A DNA stretch of 64,000 nt from Korarchaeum sp964519515 (GCA_964519515.1 CAZFIJ010000044.1:1-64000); one strand, 5' to 3'. Shown: positions 7,598 through 15,767, counted from the first letter of the stretch. The notes: generated by a model not told the origin, from the letters alone. Translations and numbers: made by a program.

Positions 7598-8062
7598 TTG
7601 ATAGCGATAGTCAGGATAAGGGGCAGAGTTGATGTGAAGCCTGAGATAAGGAGAACTCTCGAAATGTTACACCTAAATAGGAAGTTTTGGGCGACTCTAG
7701 TGCCTCTAACGGATTCCTATAGGGGGATGCTCCATAAGGTGAAGGACTACTCTACTTACGGTGAGATAGATGGGCCCACTCTCTCAGCGCTCCTCAGGGA
7801 GAGAGGCGAGCTCAAGATAGGTGGGAGCTTGAGCGATGAGTGGCTCTCTAGCAACACAGACTTCTCAAGCATAGAGGAGCTAGCAGAAGCTCTTCTCAGC
7901 AATAGGGTATACTTACATAAGTTGGGATGGATAAAGCCATATTTCAGGCTCCATCCACCGAAGGGAGGTTTCAAGAGGACGACTAAGAGGGCTTGGAACG
8001 ATGGAGGGGAGCTCGGGTATAGAGGGAAGGAGATAAATACACTGATCAGGAGGATGATATGA
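7598..8062 (+). CDS. rpl30: 50S ribosomal protein L30 (uL30)
   Basis: Large-subunit protein. IAIVRIRGRVDVKPEIRR at the N terminus and RLHPPKGGFKRTTKRAW near the C terminus identify archaeal uL30. I choose the TTG at 7598 (GGGAGAGGT nine bases upstream), which gives the family-like N terminus and 154 residues. The frame is open back to a GTG at 7562, which would add 12 residues and begin inside the 3' arm of the leader hairpin. The stop overlaps the rpl15 start by four bases. Confidence 0.93.
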   Translation: MIAIVRIRGRVDVKPEIRRTLEMLHLNRKFWATLVPLTDSYRGMLHKVKDYSTYGEIDGPTLSALLRERGELKIGGSLSDEWLSSNTDFSSIEELAEALLSNRVYLHKLGWIKPYFRLHPPKGGFKRTTKRAWNDGGELGYRGKEINTLIRRMI

Positions 8063-8538
8063 TGAGCATACCCAGGAGGAGGAAGAAATCGAGGAAGATG
8101 AGGGGCTCGAGGTTCCATGGATACGGATTGCAGAGGCAACATAGGAGGAGCGGGAGGAGAGGAGGCTTCGGCATGGCCGGAACGAAGAAGCACTTATGGA
8201 CATGGGTCACAGCATATGAACCGGATTACTTCGGGAGGGGAAGGAGGGGATTCAAGAGACCTAGAGCTGTGAGAAAAGAGATCAGGAGTATAAATCTAGC
8301 TGATTTAGATAAGATGATCCCAGAGCTCCTGAGATCCGGAATAGCTGAGGAGCGTGAGGACGGAAGGATTGAGCTCGATCTCGGGAAGATAGGCTACAAT
8401 AAGCTGCTCGGGAGAGGGGAGATAAGCAAGCCTCTGCTAATTAAAGTTGAGAGCGCATCTAGGAATGCAGTTAGCAAGCTAGAGAGCATAGGTGGGAGCG
8501 TTATATTAACGGAGGGGGATTCTGATGAGCCTGGTTAG
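8059..8538 (+). CDS. rpl15: 50S ribosomal protein L15 (uL15)
   Basis: Large-subunit assembly protein. The basic glycine-rich N terminus (RRRKKSRKMRGSRFHGYG, then RSGRRGGFGMAGTKKH) is typical of archaeal uL15. Length is 159 residues. It starts within ATGATG overlapping the rpl30 stop, after AGGAGG at 8048-8053. Its last 14 bases overlap the beginning of secY, so the two are translationally coupled. Confidence 0.95.
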   Translation: MMSIPRRRKKSRKMRGSRFHGYGLQRQHRRSGRRGGFGMAGTKKHLWTWVTAYEPDYFGRGRRGFKRPRAVRKEIRSINLADLDKMIPELLRSGIAEEREDGRIELDLGKIGYNKLLGRGEISKPLLIKVESASRNAVSKLESIGGSVILTEGDSDEPG

Positions 8539-9928
8539 ACAAATAATTTCTAAGATGAATAAAGGGATCCCTGAAGTTGAGAGACCAAAGAGATCACCGA
8601 CTCTAAAGGAAAAACTTGCCTGGACGGGGCTCGTCCTCATAATATATTACTTCCTCACGCAAGTCCCCCTCTACGGCGTGCCGAGGGGCGGCTTGGATTA
8701 CCTCGCTCAGATAAGGGTGATATTCGCTGGCGCTCAGGGTAGCATAGTTGAGCTTGGGATAGGCCCTATAGTCACAGCTGGAATAGTATTAGAGCTCCTC
8801 GTAGGTAGTAAGATCGTCAAGTTAGATCTAACTGATCCAGAAGATAGGAGATTCTTCCAGGAAGCTCAGAGAGTCGCGGCTATATTCTTCATATTATTCG
8901 AAGTAGCAGCTTATACTTTGGGGGGAAGATTCGGAAGCCTAACGACGCAACAGGCGTTAATAGCGATAGCTCAACTATCGCTCGGTTCCTTTCTATTGAT
9001 GATGCTAGATGATCTCGTGGCGAAGTGGGGAATAGGGAGCGGTATAAGTCTCTTCATATTAGCGGGAGTCGCTCAAGAAGCTATTTGGTCGATGTTCTCG
9101 CCTAAGATAGAGCCGACTACAGGAAAGTACGTAGGCGTAATACCGGCCTTGATGACTGAGGGCGTTGGAGCGATATATAGGGGCTCCCTCCCAGGGCTTG
9201 TCGGCTTAATATCGACATTCGTGGTCTTCATAGCGGTCATATGGGCTTACGAAGTCAGGGTGAATATCTCCATCGCCCACTCCTTATACGGTGGCCTCAG
9301 GACTAAGTACCCAATAAGGCTCCTCTACGTGAGCAACGTCCCCATAATATTTGCCTCAGCCCTCTTAGGGAATATAGATATCCTCGCTAAGATCGCATGG
9401 TCCAGGCTGGGCTCCGAGACGAGTGGATGGGCTAAGTATCTCGTGGACTTCTTAGGGAGATATGAAGCAGATCCCGTTAGCGGGAGCGTGGTCCCCGTTC
9501 AAGGATTGGCTTACTATCTCGCCACTCCTCACGGGCCCTCAGTTCTCGTTGATGATCCGATAAGGGCTGTGATATACATAGTGATTCTGGTCGCTTCATG
9601 CGTCGCTTTCGCTAAGATATGGGTGATGACCGCTGGTATGGATCCGAGGACTGTGAGCGAGCAACTAGTCAGGCAAGGGATAGTAGTTCCGGGAAGAAGG
9701 GCATCAGCGAAAGTAGTGGCCAGGACGATAGAGAAGTACATAGAGTCCGTGACCTACCTCGGAGGGATCATGGTCGGCTTACTCGCAGCAGTAGCTAACT
9801 TCACAGGAGCCTTCGGTACTGGGAGCGGTATACTCCTCGCGGTGACGATAATAGCGGGACTTTACGAGAGGCTCGCTCACGAACGCACGCTCGAGATGTA
9901 TCCGAGGCTCAAGAGGTTCATAGGGTGA
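8525..9928 (+). CDS. secY: Protein translocase subunit SecY
   Basis: Pore subunit of the SecYEG/Sec61 channel in the cytoplasmic membrane. Ten hydrophobic segments can be followed through 467 residues. Conserved regions include the plug-proximal PLYGVPRGG, the second helix GIGPIVTAGIVLELL, KWGIGSGISLFI and the cytoplasmic loop RQGIVVPGRRASAKVV between helices 8 and 9. It closes the spc-type operon. A hydrophobic DUF106 protein follows four bases later, so two membrane-insertion functions are co-transcribed. Confidence 0.97.
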   Translation: MSLVRQIISKMNKGIPEVERPKRSPTLKEKLAWTGLVLIIYYFLTQVPLYGVPRGGLDYLAQIRVIFAGAQGSIVELGIGPIVTAGIVLELLVGSKIVKLDLTDPEDRRFFQEAQRVAAIFFILFEVAAYTLGGRFGSLTTQQALIAIAQLSLGSFLLMMLDDLVAKWGIGSGISLFILAGVAQEAIWSMFSPKIEPTTGKYVGVIPALMTEGVGAIYRGSLPGLVGLISTFVVFIAVIWAYEVRVNISIAHSLYGGLRTKYPIRLLYVSNVPIIFASALLGNIDILAKIAWSRLGSETSGWAKYLVDFLGRYEADPVSGSVVPVQGLAYYLATPHGPSVLVDDPIRAVIYIVILVASCVAFAKIWVMTAGMDPRTVSEQLVRQGIVVPGRRASAKVVARTIEKYIESVTYLGGIMVGLLAAVANFTGAFGTGSGILLAVTIIAGLYERLAHERTLEMYPRLKRFIG

Positions 9929-9932
9929 TCGA

Positions 9933-10436
9933 ATGGATCTAAGCTTTATCCTCTTCCCGCCGGGTTCTATAATCTTCCTCACATTTTTAGCGTTAACAAT
10001 AAGCCTTGGTGTCAATTTGATAAATAAGAGGACGATAAATTATGAGAGGATGAGGGAGCTACAGAAAATAGTGAAGGAATATACAGATCTTCAGAGGGAG
10101 TCGATCAAGAATCCGGATGATAAGAGATTGAAGAAGAAGCTGGATAAGATGAAGCCCCAGTTCGATGCTGCTAGAGCTGAGATGAGCAGGATGAACATGA
10201 GACCTCTCTTCTACACAACGATACCTATAATTATAATCTTCTGGCTCCTCGGGAACTTCTACGCGGATATCCCAGTGATAAATTTACCATTCCCACTCCC
10301 CTGGATCTTGGATTACTTCCATGGTAATGCGGGCCTCTCGAATCAGACCTTGGGTTATGTCGGCTATTATGTGATAACATCATTCTTATTCTCAGCGATC
10401 TTCCAAAGATTACTCGGGACAACCCCCTCTGACTAA
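9933..10436 (+). CDS. DUF106 / archaeal Oxa1-YidC-EMC3-like membrane insertase
   Basis: A 167-residue membrane protein of the archaeal DUF106 group, considered a relative of YidC/Oxa1/EMC3 that helps insert membrane proteins. An N-terminal hydrophobic helix (residues 10-30) is followed by a charged cytoplasmic coiled-coil hairpin (about 38-90), then hydrophobic segments at 93-115 and 137-160. This topology matches the family. It directly follows secY, a conserved archaeal neighbour relation. Identity as DUF106 is strong; the insertase role is family knowledge. Confidence 0.88.
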   Translation: MDLSFILFPPGSIIFLTFLALTISLGVNLINKRTINYERMRELQKIVKEYTDLQRESIKNPDDKRLKKKLDKMKPQFDAARAEMSRMNMRPLFYTTIPIIIIFWLLGNFYADIPVINLPFPLPWILDYFHGNAGLSNQTLGYVGYYVITSFLFSAIFQRLLGTTPSD

Positions 10437-10499
10437 ATCTTTAACTTAACTTTTCGGTATAATAAAAGTATTAATCGAGGATAGCTCCCTCCAGGCCCC

Positions 10500-10516
10500 A
10501 TAACACTTAAAAATTG
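10500..10516 (+). promoter_or_regulatory. TATA box of rpl34e
   Basis: The segment ATAACACTTAAAAATTG lies about 40 bases before the rpl34e ATG. A GGGGGTAT ribosome-binding site precedes the start. The 114-base gap after the DUF106 gene shows nothing else. Confidence 0.45.
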
Positions 10517-10550
10517 AGAATATATCCCTCTCCTGCCGCGGGGGTATCAG

Positions 10551-10850
10551 ATGATCAGCGTGAACAAGAGGGGAACTAGGAGGAGGCTGAAGAAGGTAAG
10601 AGTAGCCGTCAGAACACCCGGAGGGAGACTGGTCTATCACTATAAGCACAAAAAGCACTCGTACGCTATATGTAGTTGCGGCGCTAGGCTCAATGCGACA
10701 CCCACTGGTCCCAGATCGGTGATCTCCAAGATCCCCCTCAGCCAGAGGAGGCCCAATAGGCCTTACGGAGGTAACCTCTGCCCCAAGTGCATGAGGAAGC
10801 TTATGGTCGCCTCTGCGGTCGCAGAGGGTCTGGCCCTCCTCGCGTCCTGA
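10551..10850 (+). CDS. rpl34e: 50S ribosomal protein L34e
   Basis: Archaeal/eukaryotic large-subunit protein with a zinc-binding site. Residues CSCG near 42 and CPKCMRKL near 77 supply four cysteines. PTGPRSVISKIPLSQRRPNRPYGG is the family core. Length 99 residues is normal. In many archaea a cytidylate kinase gene stands between L34e and L14e; here only 35 bases separate them. Confidence 0.95.
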   Translation: MISVNKRGTRRRLKKVRVAVRTPGGRLVYHYKHKKHSYAICSCGARLNATPTGPRSVISKIPLSQRRPNRPYGGNLCPKCMRKLMVASAVAEGLALLAS

Positions 10851-10885
10851 GGGACGCGTCACCCACTCGCGAGAGGGGTGTTATC

Positions 10886-11164
10886 ATGGGAGTTATTGAA
10901 GTAGGAAGGGTTTGTAGGAAGGTAGCTGGTAGGGAAGCCGGGAGGCTGTGCGTAGTAGTCAGGGTAATCGATAAGAATTTCGTTGAAGCGACAGGACCGA
11001 AGGAGCTGACGGGCGTCAGGAGGAGAAGGGTGAACGTGAAGCACTTAGTACCTCTACCCGTGAAGCTAGATATACCTGAGGGAGCGAGAGATGAGGAAGT
11101 GATTGAGGCGTTGAAAGGCACCGATCTATACGAGAAGCTTCAGAAGGCTAGGGTATCCGGTTGA
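10886..11164 (+). CDS. rpl14e: 50S ribosomal protein L14e
   Basis: KOW-type large-subunit protein of archaea and eukaryotes. EVGRVCRKVAGREAGRLCVV is the N-terminal signature and RRRRVNVKHLVPL the second conserved piece. I use the ATG at 10886 after GAGGGGTG; the open frame extends 33 codons upstream, through the rpl34e tail, without family similarity. Length 92 residues is right. Its stop overlaps the TTG start of cbf5 (TTGA). Confidence 0.94.
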   Translation: MGVIEVGRVCRKVAGREAGRLCVVVRVIDKNFVEATGPKELTGVRRRRVNVKHLVPLPVKLDIPEGARDEEVIEALKGTDLYEKLQKARVSG

Positions 11165-12138
11165 TCGATGAAGTAGAGGAGATAGCTGTTAAGAGCGCTT
11201 ATGAACCCGGCCCCTATGGATATAGGCCTCAAGAGAGGCCTATATTTCTTTATTTGGATCACGGCCTCATAATATTGGATAAGCCGAAGGGCCCATCATC
11301 TCACGAGGTCACTGAGAGAGTCAAGAGGACACTGGAATACCCTGGGAAGGTAGGGCACTGTGGGACACTAGATCCTAAGGTATCCGGAGTCCTCCCGATA
11401 GTTTTAGGAAATGCAACGAAGCTCAGCAAGTTAATCTCCGGGTACGATAAGGAATACGTGGGTACGCTCTATCTACACGGTGAGGTCTCGATCGATGAGT
11501 TGAAGGAAGCTTTGAGCAAATTCACAGGACCGATATTCCAGAGACCTCCGGTTAAGTCAGCAGTTAAGAGGTCGCTCAGAGTGAGGAGAGTCTATTCCAT
11601 CGAGCTATTGAGTAGTGAGGGGAGGTTCCACAAGCTGAGGGTCAGGGTGGAATCGGGTACATACATAAGGAAGCTTTTCTTTGACATAGGGGAGTTCTTA
11701 GGAGTCGGAGGGAGCATGAGGGATCTGAGAAGGATAAGAAGTGGGATCTTCACGGAGAAGGATTGCGTAACTCTCGAAGACCTCAAGGATGCTTACGATA
11801 GTTGGAAGGGATCCGGGGATGAGAGCAAGATTAGGAGAGTCATCCTCCCTCTGGAGGAGGCGGTGAGGCACTTACCCAAGATATACGTGAAAGATAGCGC
11901 GGTCGCTTCCCTGACTCATGGAGCATCCCTCAAGGTGAAGGGGATATGTTCCCTATCTAAGGGGATAAGGAAGGGCTCTATCGTAGCGTTGATGACCCTG
12001 AAGGGTGAGCTCATAGCAATAGGGAGAGCGTTAATAGATTTCGATGAGATGATCTCAGCTGATAGCGGAGTAGCTGCTAGCATCGAGAGGGTTATAATGC
12101 CCAGGGATCTCTATCCACCGATGTGGAAGACTGTATGA
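11161..12138 (+). CDS. cbf5: tRNA/rRNA pseudouridine synthase Cbf5 (TruB family)
   Basis: Catalytic subunit of H/ACA ribonucleoproteins; also makes pseudouridine 55 in tRNA in archaea. The catalytic loop HCGTLDPKVSG places the active aspartate at residue 71. Further TruB motifs are KPKGPSSHEV and VESGTYIRKLFFD, and a PUA domain occupies about residues 250-325. Length 325 residues is typical of archaeal Cbf5. TTG start overlaps the rpl14e stop. The L14e-cbf5 pairing is conserved among archaea. Confidence 0.96.
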   Translation: MIDEVEEIAVKSAYEPGPYGYRPQERPIFLYLDHGLIILDKPKGPSSHEVTERVKRTLEYPGKVGHCGTLDPKVSGVLPIVLGNATKLSKLISGYDKEYVGTLYLHGEVSIDELKEALSKFTGPIFQRPPVKSAVKRSLRVRRVYSIELLSSEGRFHKLRVRVESGTYIRKLFFDIGEFLGVGGSMRDLRRIRSGIFTEKDCVTLEDLKDAYDSWKGSGDESKIRRVILPLEEAVRHLPKIYVKDSAVASLTHGASLKVKGICSLSKGIRKGSIVALMTLKGELIAIGRALIDFDEMISADSGVAASIERVIMPRDLYPPMWKTV

Positions 12139-12192
12139 TCTTCCCGCTTGTGGTCTCAATCTTTTAATATGTGTGCAGTATATGAGACATGA

Positions 12193-12280
12193 GCCGGGGT
12201 GCCCTAGCCCGGAAGGGGGCTGGCCTGGAGAGCCAGTGGCCCACTGGGCCGCGTGGGTTCAAATCCCACCCCCGGCGCCA
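12193..12280 (+). tRNA. tRNA-Ser (GGA anticodon), CCA encoded
   Basis: Acceptor GCCGGGG pairs with CCCCGGC (12270-12276), followed by discriminator G and an encoded CCA. The anticodon stem CTGGC/GCCAG encloses loop CTGGAGA, giving anticodon GGA. A long variable arm (GGCCC/GGGCC) confirms class II serine tRNA. T arm is GTGGG-TTCAAAT-CCCAC. A CTTTTAATATG box lies about 25 bases upstream. No intron. Confidence 0.96.
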
Positions 12281-12562
12281 CTTTAAGTTGCTCTATTTAG
12301 TTGAAATCCTATGAAGAGGCTTAAACGATATATAGAGCCTTAAGTTACATGCGATAGTGAAATAAGAGTTATGGAAATTCAATTATGGAGCTTAAAGTCT
12401 AAGGATTACTATCTTAGGGTCAGAACAGTTCTAAGATGTCTCCTGTGAGGGATGGTGCGATAGAGCTATCCATACATCTGTCGGATGGGACCCCGCGACT
12501 CACTCGAGATACGAAACATTAAAATTGGGTGGTATGACATACCCCGAAAAAGGGGTGAGTAG
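12281..12562. other. Intergenic region between tRNA-Ser and rps13
   Basis: About 280 AT-rich bases with no credible gene on either strand. The right end contains the rps13 TATA box (CATTAAAATTG, about 12518-12528) and GGGGTGAG before the TTG start. No terminator-like T run was seen after the tRNA. Confidence 0.5.
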
Positions 12563-13012
12563 TTGTCGGGAGTTGAGCTGAGGAGGATAGTGAGGCTGCT
12601 CAACACGACTTTAGATGGTACTAAGCCCGTCATAGTTTCGCTCACGGGCGTAAAGGGGATAAGCCATACTCTAGCGCTAGCTATCCTGAGGAAAACTGGT
12701 GTACCTCCAAACAAACTCCTAGGAGAACTTAGTGAGGAGGAATACGCTAAGATAGAGGATGTCGTAAATAACCCGCATAAATACGGGATCCCGTGGTGGC
12801 TGATGAATAGACAAAAGGATTACAGAAATAATGAATCTAGGATACTAATAGGGGATGATGTGAACTGGTACATGACTCAAGATATCAACTTAATGAAGAA
12901 GATAGGTAGTTGGAAGGGGATAAGGCATGAGCTAGGGCTGAAGGTGAGAGGGCAGAGGACGAAGACGACTGGAAGAGTAGGGAAAACTGTCGGTTATCAG
13001 AGGAAGAAGTGA
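12563..13012 (+). CDS. rps13: 30S ribosomal protein S13 (uS13)
   Basis: Small-subunit head protein that contacts P-site tRNA and the large subunit. LTGVKGISHTLALAILRKTG (residues 28-47) and the C-terminal GLKVRGQRTKTTGRVGKTVG are diagnostic. Length 149 residues is archaeal. Start is TTG at 12563, preceded by GGGGTGAG. It opens the S13-S4-S11 cluster, with 9 bases to rps4. Confidence 0.96.
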   Translation: MSGVELRRIVRLLNTTLDGTKPVIVSLTGVKGISHTLALAILRKTGVPPNKLLGELSEEEYAKIEDVVNNPHKYGIPWWLMNRQKDYRNNESRILIGDDVNWYMTQDINLMKKIGSWKGIRHELGLKVRGQRTKTTGRVGKTVGYQRKK

Positions 13013-13021
13013 GGTGATATA

Positions 13022-13522
13022 ATGGGGGATATAAAGAAGCATAGGAAGAAATACGAGAGGCCTTACAAACCTTGGGATAGGAGAGTTCTGGAGGAGACGA
13101 ATAGGCTTGCCGGTTACTATGGTCTGAGGAACAAGAGGGAGCTCTGGAGGATGAGCTTTCTAGCGAAGAAGTATAGGAGGATAGCCAGGCAGCTTTTAGC
13201 TGCTCCCAAGAGCGAGAGCTGGAAGGTCGAACCCATAATAAAGAAGTTGCAAGCCCTCGGGATCCTCAGTAAGGATGCAACTTTAGATGATCTACTCGAT
13301 TTAAGCGTTGAGCAATTCTTGGAGAGGAGATTGCAGACCATCGTTTGGAGGAAGGGGTTCGCTAAGAGTCCATATATGGCTAGGCAGCTCATAACTCATG
13401 GCCATATAAGGGTTAACGGTAGGAGGATAAGGCAGCCAAGTTACTTAGTAAAATTGGAGGAGGAGGATAAGATAGAGTGCCTCCATCCCTCATGCCTAGA
13501 GGTTGAGAAGGAGGTGAGATGA
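13022..13522 (+). CDS. rps4: 30S ribosomal protein S4 (uS4)
   Basis: 16S rRNA-binding assembly initiator. The S4 RNA-binding domain is visible at ERRLQTIVWRKGFAKSP through ITHGHIRVNGRRIRQPSYLV (residues 100-146). KHRKKYERPYKPWD is the archaeal N terminus. Length 166 residues. The stop overlaps the rps11 start region (GATGATG), after a GGAGGTGA. Confidence 0.96.
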   Translation: MGDIKKHRKKYERPYKPWDRRVLEETNRLAGYYGLRNKRELWRMSFLAKKYRRIARQLLAAPKSESWKVEPIIKKLQALGILSKDATLDDLLDLSVEQFLERRLQTIVWRKGFAKSPYMARQLITHGHIRVNGRRIRQPSYLVKLEEEDKIECLHPSCLEVEKEVR

Positions 13523-13920
13523 TGTCAACTGAGAGGAAGGGTAAGATAGGGGTGGCCCACATATACTCATCATTCAACGATACGATAGTCCACATAACTG
13601 ATATAACGGGAGCTGAGACTATAGCTAGGTACTCCGGCGGGATGTTCGTGGATGCGGATAGGCTCGAGGGATCTCCTTATGCAGCCCTGAAGGCCGCGAT
13701 GGCTGCAGCTAAAGAAGCTCAGAGGAAAGGGATAACTCACCTAATAGTTAAGGTGAGAGCGCCTGGAGGTATAAAGAGTAGGATCCCAGGTCCAGGCGCG
13801 ACAGCAGCTATAAGAGGCCTCTCTAGGTCTCAACTCACCCTCATAAGAGTCGAGGACGTGACCCCGATACCTCACGATGGTTGCAGGAGGCCCCACGGTA
13901 GGAGGGGGAGGAGGGTCTGA
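13522..13920 (+). CDS. rps11: 30S ribosomal protein S11 (uS11)
   Basis: Platform protein of the small subunit. HIYSSFNDTIVHITD and the C-terminal GCRRPHGRRGRRV are invariant-type motifs. The second ATG (13522) is four bases past GGAGGTGA, so I prefer it over the one at 13519. Length 132 residues. In most archaea rpoD follows directly; here a 299-residue unrecognised gene intervenes. Confidence 0.95.
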   Translation: MSTERKGKIGVAHIYSSFNDTIVHITDITGAETIARYSGGMFVDADRLEGSPYAALKAAMAAAKEAQRKGITHLIVKVRAPGGIKSRIPGPGATAAIRGLSRSQLTLIRVEDVTPIPHDGCRRPHGRRGRRV

Positions 13921-13951
13921 GGGAACTTTCACATAACATTTTCGAATAGGA

Positions 13952-13963
13952 AATTTATTAAAG
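13952..13963 (+). promoter_or_regulatory. TATA box for the gene upstream of rpoD
   Basis: AATTTATTAAAG lies about 26 bases before the ATG at 13985, consistent with a leaderless transcript. It separates the ribosomal S13-S4-S11 unit from the following gene pair. Confidence 0.5.
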
Positions 13964-13984
13964 CCTCACAGTCTATTTCAGGGG

Positions 13985-14884
13985 ATGCCCCCCTTGAGTG
14001 TTATGAACGATTTGATCGAATTCTACAGGGGAGCTGGAAACATAAAGTTAAGAGGGGGGCTCGATGAAAGGTCCCTCGTCATAGAGATATCTGGGAGAAG
14101 GGAGATAAGGGTCCTAGTCTCTGTCTTCGACCCCTCTTATGAGAGCGTGCAGGAATTCGTCGAGTCCCTAATAGATTCCTACAGGAGGGCGGGAATAGGG
14201 TTCGATAGGCTCGACTTATGGGTCCCTAAGGATCTCTATGCTATCGCGAACAAGGAGGTAGAGGAGGGAAGAGCTAAGGGGGATAGCTGGGCCTCTAAGG
14301 TGACAGTGAGATCTCTAGATAGATCATTCACCCCTGATCTCGAGATGAAATCGTTGGATAAGGAGGTGAAGGATCTCCAGATTCCGAGGAACTCGCAAGT
14401 GAGATCCAATCAAATATCGCCGGACCCGGATATGAGGAGATTGATTCAGGAAGTCGGAAAGGGGCTAGCTGAAGAGATCTCCAGGAATCTGGGGACGTTT
14501 ATAAGGGATCTCCTATCTTCAGACCTTAAGAAGGAAGATCCGGAGCTGATACATAGGATACATGAACTAGAGAGGAGAATAGAGCTTTTAGAGTCCTTTA
14601 TCAGGATACTGGGGAGTTATGGGAGCGTCCCCTCTCTCCCCAGGCCCAGCTTCCAGGACTTAAGTGAACCTGTTATAGAGAGCTTGCCTAAACGAAAACC
14701 TAGAGTTGAGAGTGTGAGGGAATCAGTTATCCCGAAAATAGAAGAAAATATTCATAATGAAAGATCGCATGATGTTAGATCCGAAGGGAGCTCGACGGAG
14801 GATGTACTCTCAGAGATATTTAATAATCCTTGGGTGAGCATCCTGAGGAGGAAAGGTGAGGACCTTGAAAGTGAGGGTGATTGA
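13985..14884 (+). CDS. Unrecognised 299-residue protein inserted between rps11 and rpoD
   Basis: I do not recognise this protein. Residues about 10-110 look like a compact alpha/beta domain (IRVLVSVFDPSYESVQEF, then a helix and FDRLDLWVPKDLYAI). Residues 150-210 are helical and charged with a possible coiled coil (HELERRIELLESFIRIL). The C-terminal third is low-complexity and acidic/basic, ending with a short conserved-looking LSEIFNNPWVSILRRK. No signal peptide or membrane helix. Possible starts are ATG 13985 (leaderless, chosen), TTG 13994 and ATG 14003. Its last 20 bases overlap rpoD, so it is co-transcribed and coupled with an RNA polymerase subunit. A transcription-related role is only an inference from position. 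Confidence 0.7.
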   Translation: MPPLSVMNDLIEFYRGAGNIKLRGGLDERSLVIEISGRREIRVLVSVFDPSYESVQEFVESLIDSYRRAGIGFDRLDLWVPKDLYAIANKEVEEGRAKGDSWASKVTVRSLDRSFTPDLEMKSLDKEVKDLQIPRNSQVRSNQISPDPDMRRLIQEVGKGLAEEISRNLGTFIRDLLSSDLKKEDPELIHRIHELERRIELLESFIRILGSYGSVPSLPRPSFQDLSEPVIESLPKRKPRVESVRESVIPKIEENIHNERSHDVRSEGSSTEDVLSEIFNNPWVSILRRKGEDLESEGD

Positions 14885-15626
14885 GCTATCAGATCAAAGG
14901 ACGCTCCTAGTCCTAGAAGGGGTCTCTCCATCTTTCGCGAACTCGATAAGGAGGGCAATAATAGCCGAAGTTCCGACTTTCGCGATAGATGAGGTCATAT
15001 TCTTTGAGAACACGACTCCCTTCTTCGATGAGTATATAGCGCATAGGCTAGCGATGGTCCCTCTCAGGACGAGCCTCGACGTACTGAGGGTCGATCCTAA
15101 TAGGACTGTAGTACTCGAATTATCGAAGAAGGCGAAGGACCCGATCGAGATAGTGTACTCAGGAGAGCTCAAGTCCTCAGATCCGCTCATATATCCGGCT
15201 AACGATAAGATACCAATAATAAAGATGAGGAAGGGGCAGAAATTGAGGTTTCAGGCTATAGCTAGAATCGGTAGAGGGAAGGATCACTCTAAGTGGTCAC
15301 CAGCTGCAGCAGTCGGTTATAGTTACATGCCTATTTATGAACTGAAGGACTTAGAATCCATAGAATGTGATTTGAACCAATGTTCCAACTGTATTGAGTC
15401 TGATGGAGGAATCTTAAGGATAGATTACCCTGTCCTCTGTGAGGGATGTTTGGAGATGTTGGAGAGGTGCAGGGTCAGGAACCCAGACAAGATAGTCAGG
15501 AGGTGGGATGAATCCAGGATCATCATAAGCTACGAATCCACGGGTTCTCTGAGGCCGGAGGAGATATTCAGCGAGGCATTGAATCAAATGAGGGGGAAGC
15601 TCGAGGAGCTGCTCAGTAAGATATAG
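14865..15626 (+). CDS. rpoD: DNA-directed RNA polymerase subunit Rpo3 (RpoD)
   Basis: Alpha-like assembly subunit of archaeal RNA polymerase. The N-terminal SFANSIRRAIIAEVPTFAID is the dimerisation motif. An inserted domain carries six cysteines (C168, C173, C176, C192, C195, C202), spaced C-x4-C-x2-C-x15-C-x2-C-x6-C, suited to one iron-sulphur cluster plus spare ligands. The TTG at 14865 lies after GGTGA; an upstream GTG at 14856 overlaps that site. Length 253 residues. It overlaps the preceding gene by 20 bases and is followed by tRNA-Leu instead of L18e. Confidence 0.95.
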   Translation: MKVRVIELSDQRTLLVLEGVSPSFANSIRRAIIAEVPTFAIDEVIFFENTTPFFDEYIAHRLAMVPLRTSLDVLRVDPNRTVVLELSKKAKDPIEIVYSGELKSSDPLIYPANDKIPIIKMRKGQKLRFQAIARIGRGKDHSKWSPAAAVGYSYMPIYELKDLESIECDLNQCSNCIESDGGILRIDYPVLCEGCLEMLERCRVRNPDKIVRRWDESRIIISYESTGSLRPEEIFSEALNQMRGKLEELLSKI

Positions 15627-15662
15627 ATAACGTTTTTAATCTGTTGAGACATATAAGCTCGA

Positions 15663-15749
15663 GCGGGGGTAGCCAAGCCAGGTCCAAGGCGCCCGCTTGA
15701 GGGGCGGGTGGGCGTCAGGCCCGCGTGGGGTCAAATCCCACCCCCCGCA
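15663..15749 (+). tRNA. tRNA-Leu (GAG anticodon)
   Basis: Acceptor GCGGGGG pairs with CCCCCGC (15742-15748), discriminator A, no encoded CCA. Anticodon stem CCCGC/GCGGG encloses TTGAGGG, giving anticodon GAG. The long variable arm and T arm GTGGG-GTCAAAT-CCCAC fit class II leucine tRNA. A GTTTTTAATC box lies about 25 bases upstream. No intron. Confidence 0.95.
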
Positions 15750-15750
15750 C

Positions 15751-15764
15751 TAAAAAAGGGAGGG
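15751..15764 (-). terminator. T-rich terminator of the cydAA' unit
   Basis: Read on the minus strand, CCCTTTTTTAG follows the stop codon of the downstream Cyd subunit within about 10 bases. Archaeal terminators are typically such T runs. It lies directly after the oppositely oriented tRNA-Leu. Confidence 0.45.
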
Positions 15765-15767
15765 GGA

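Noticed and set aside
15663..15749. tRNA-Leu as an integration site with a duplicated 3' end near 20.1-20.2 kb.
   Set aside because: No copy of the tRNA 3' end or other direct repeat found at the right boundary, and no integrase gene.
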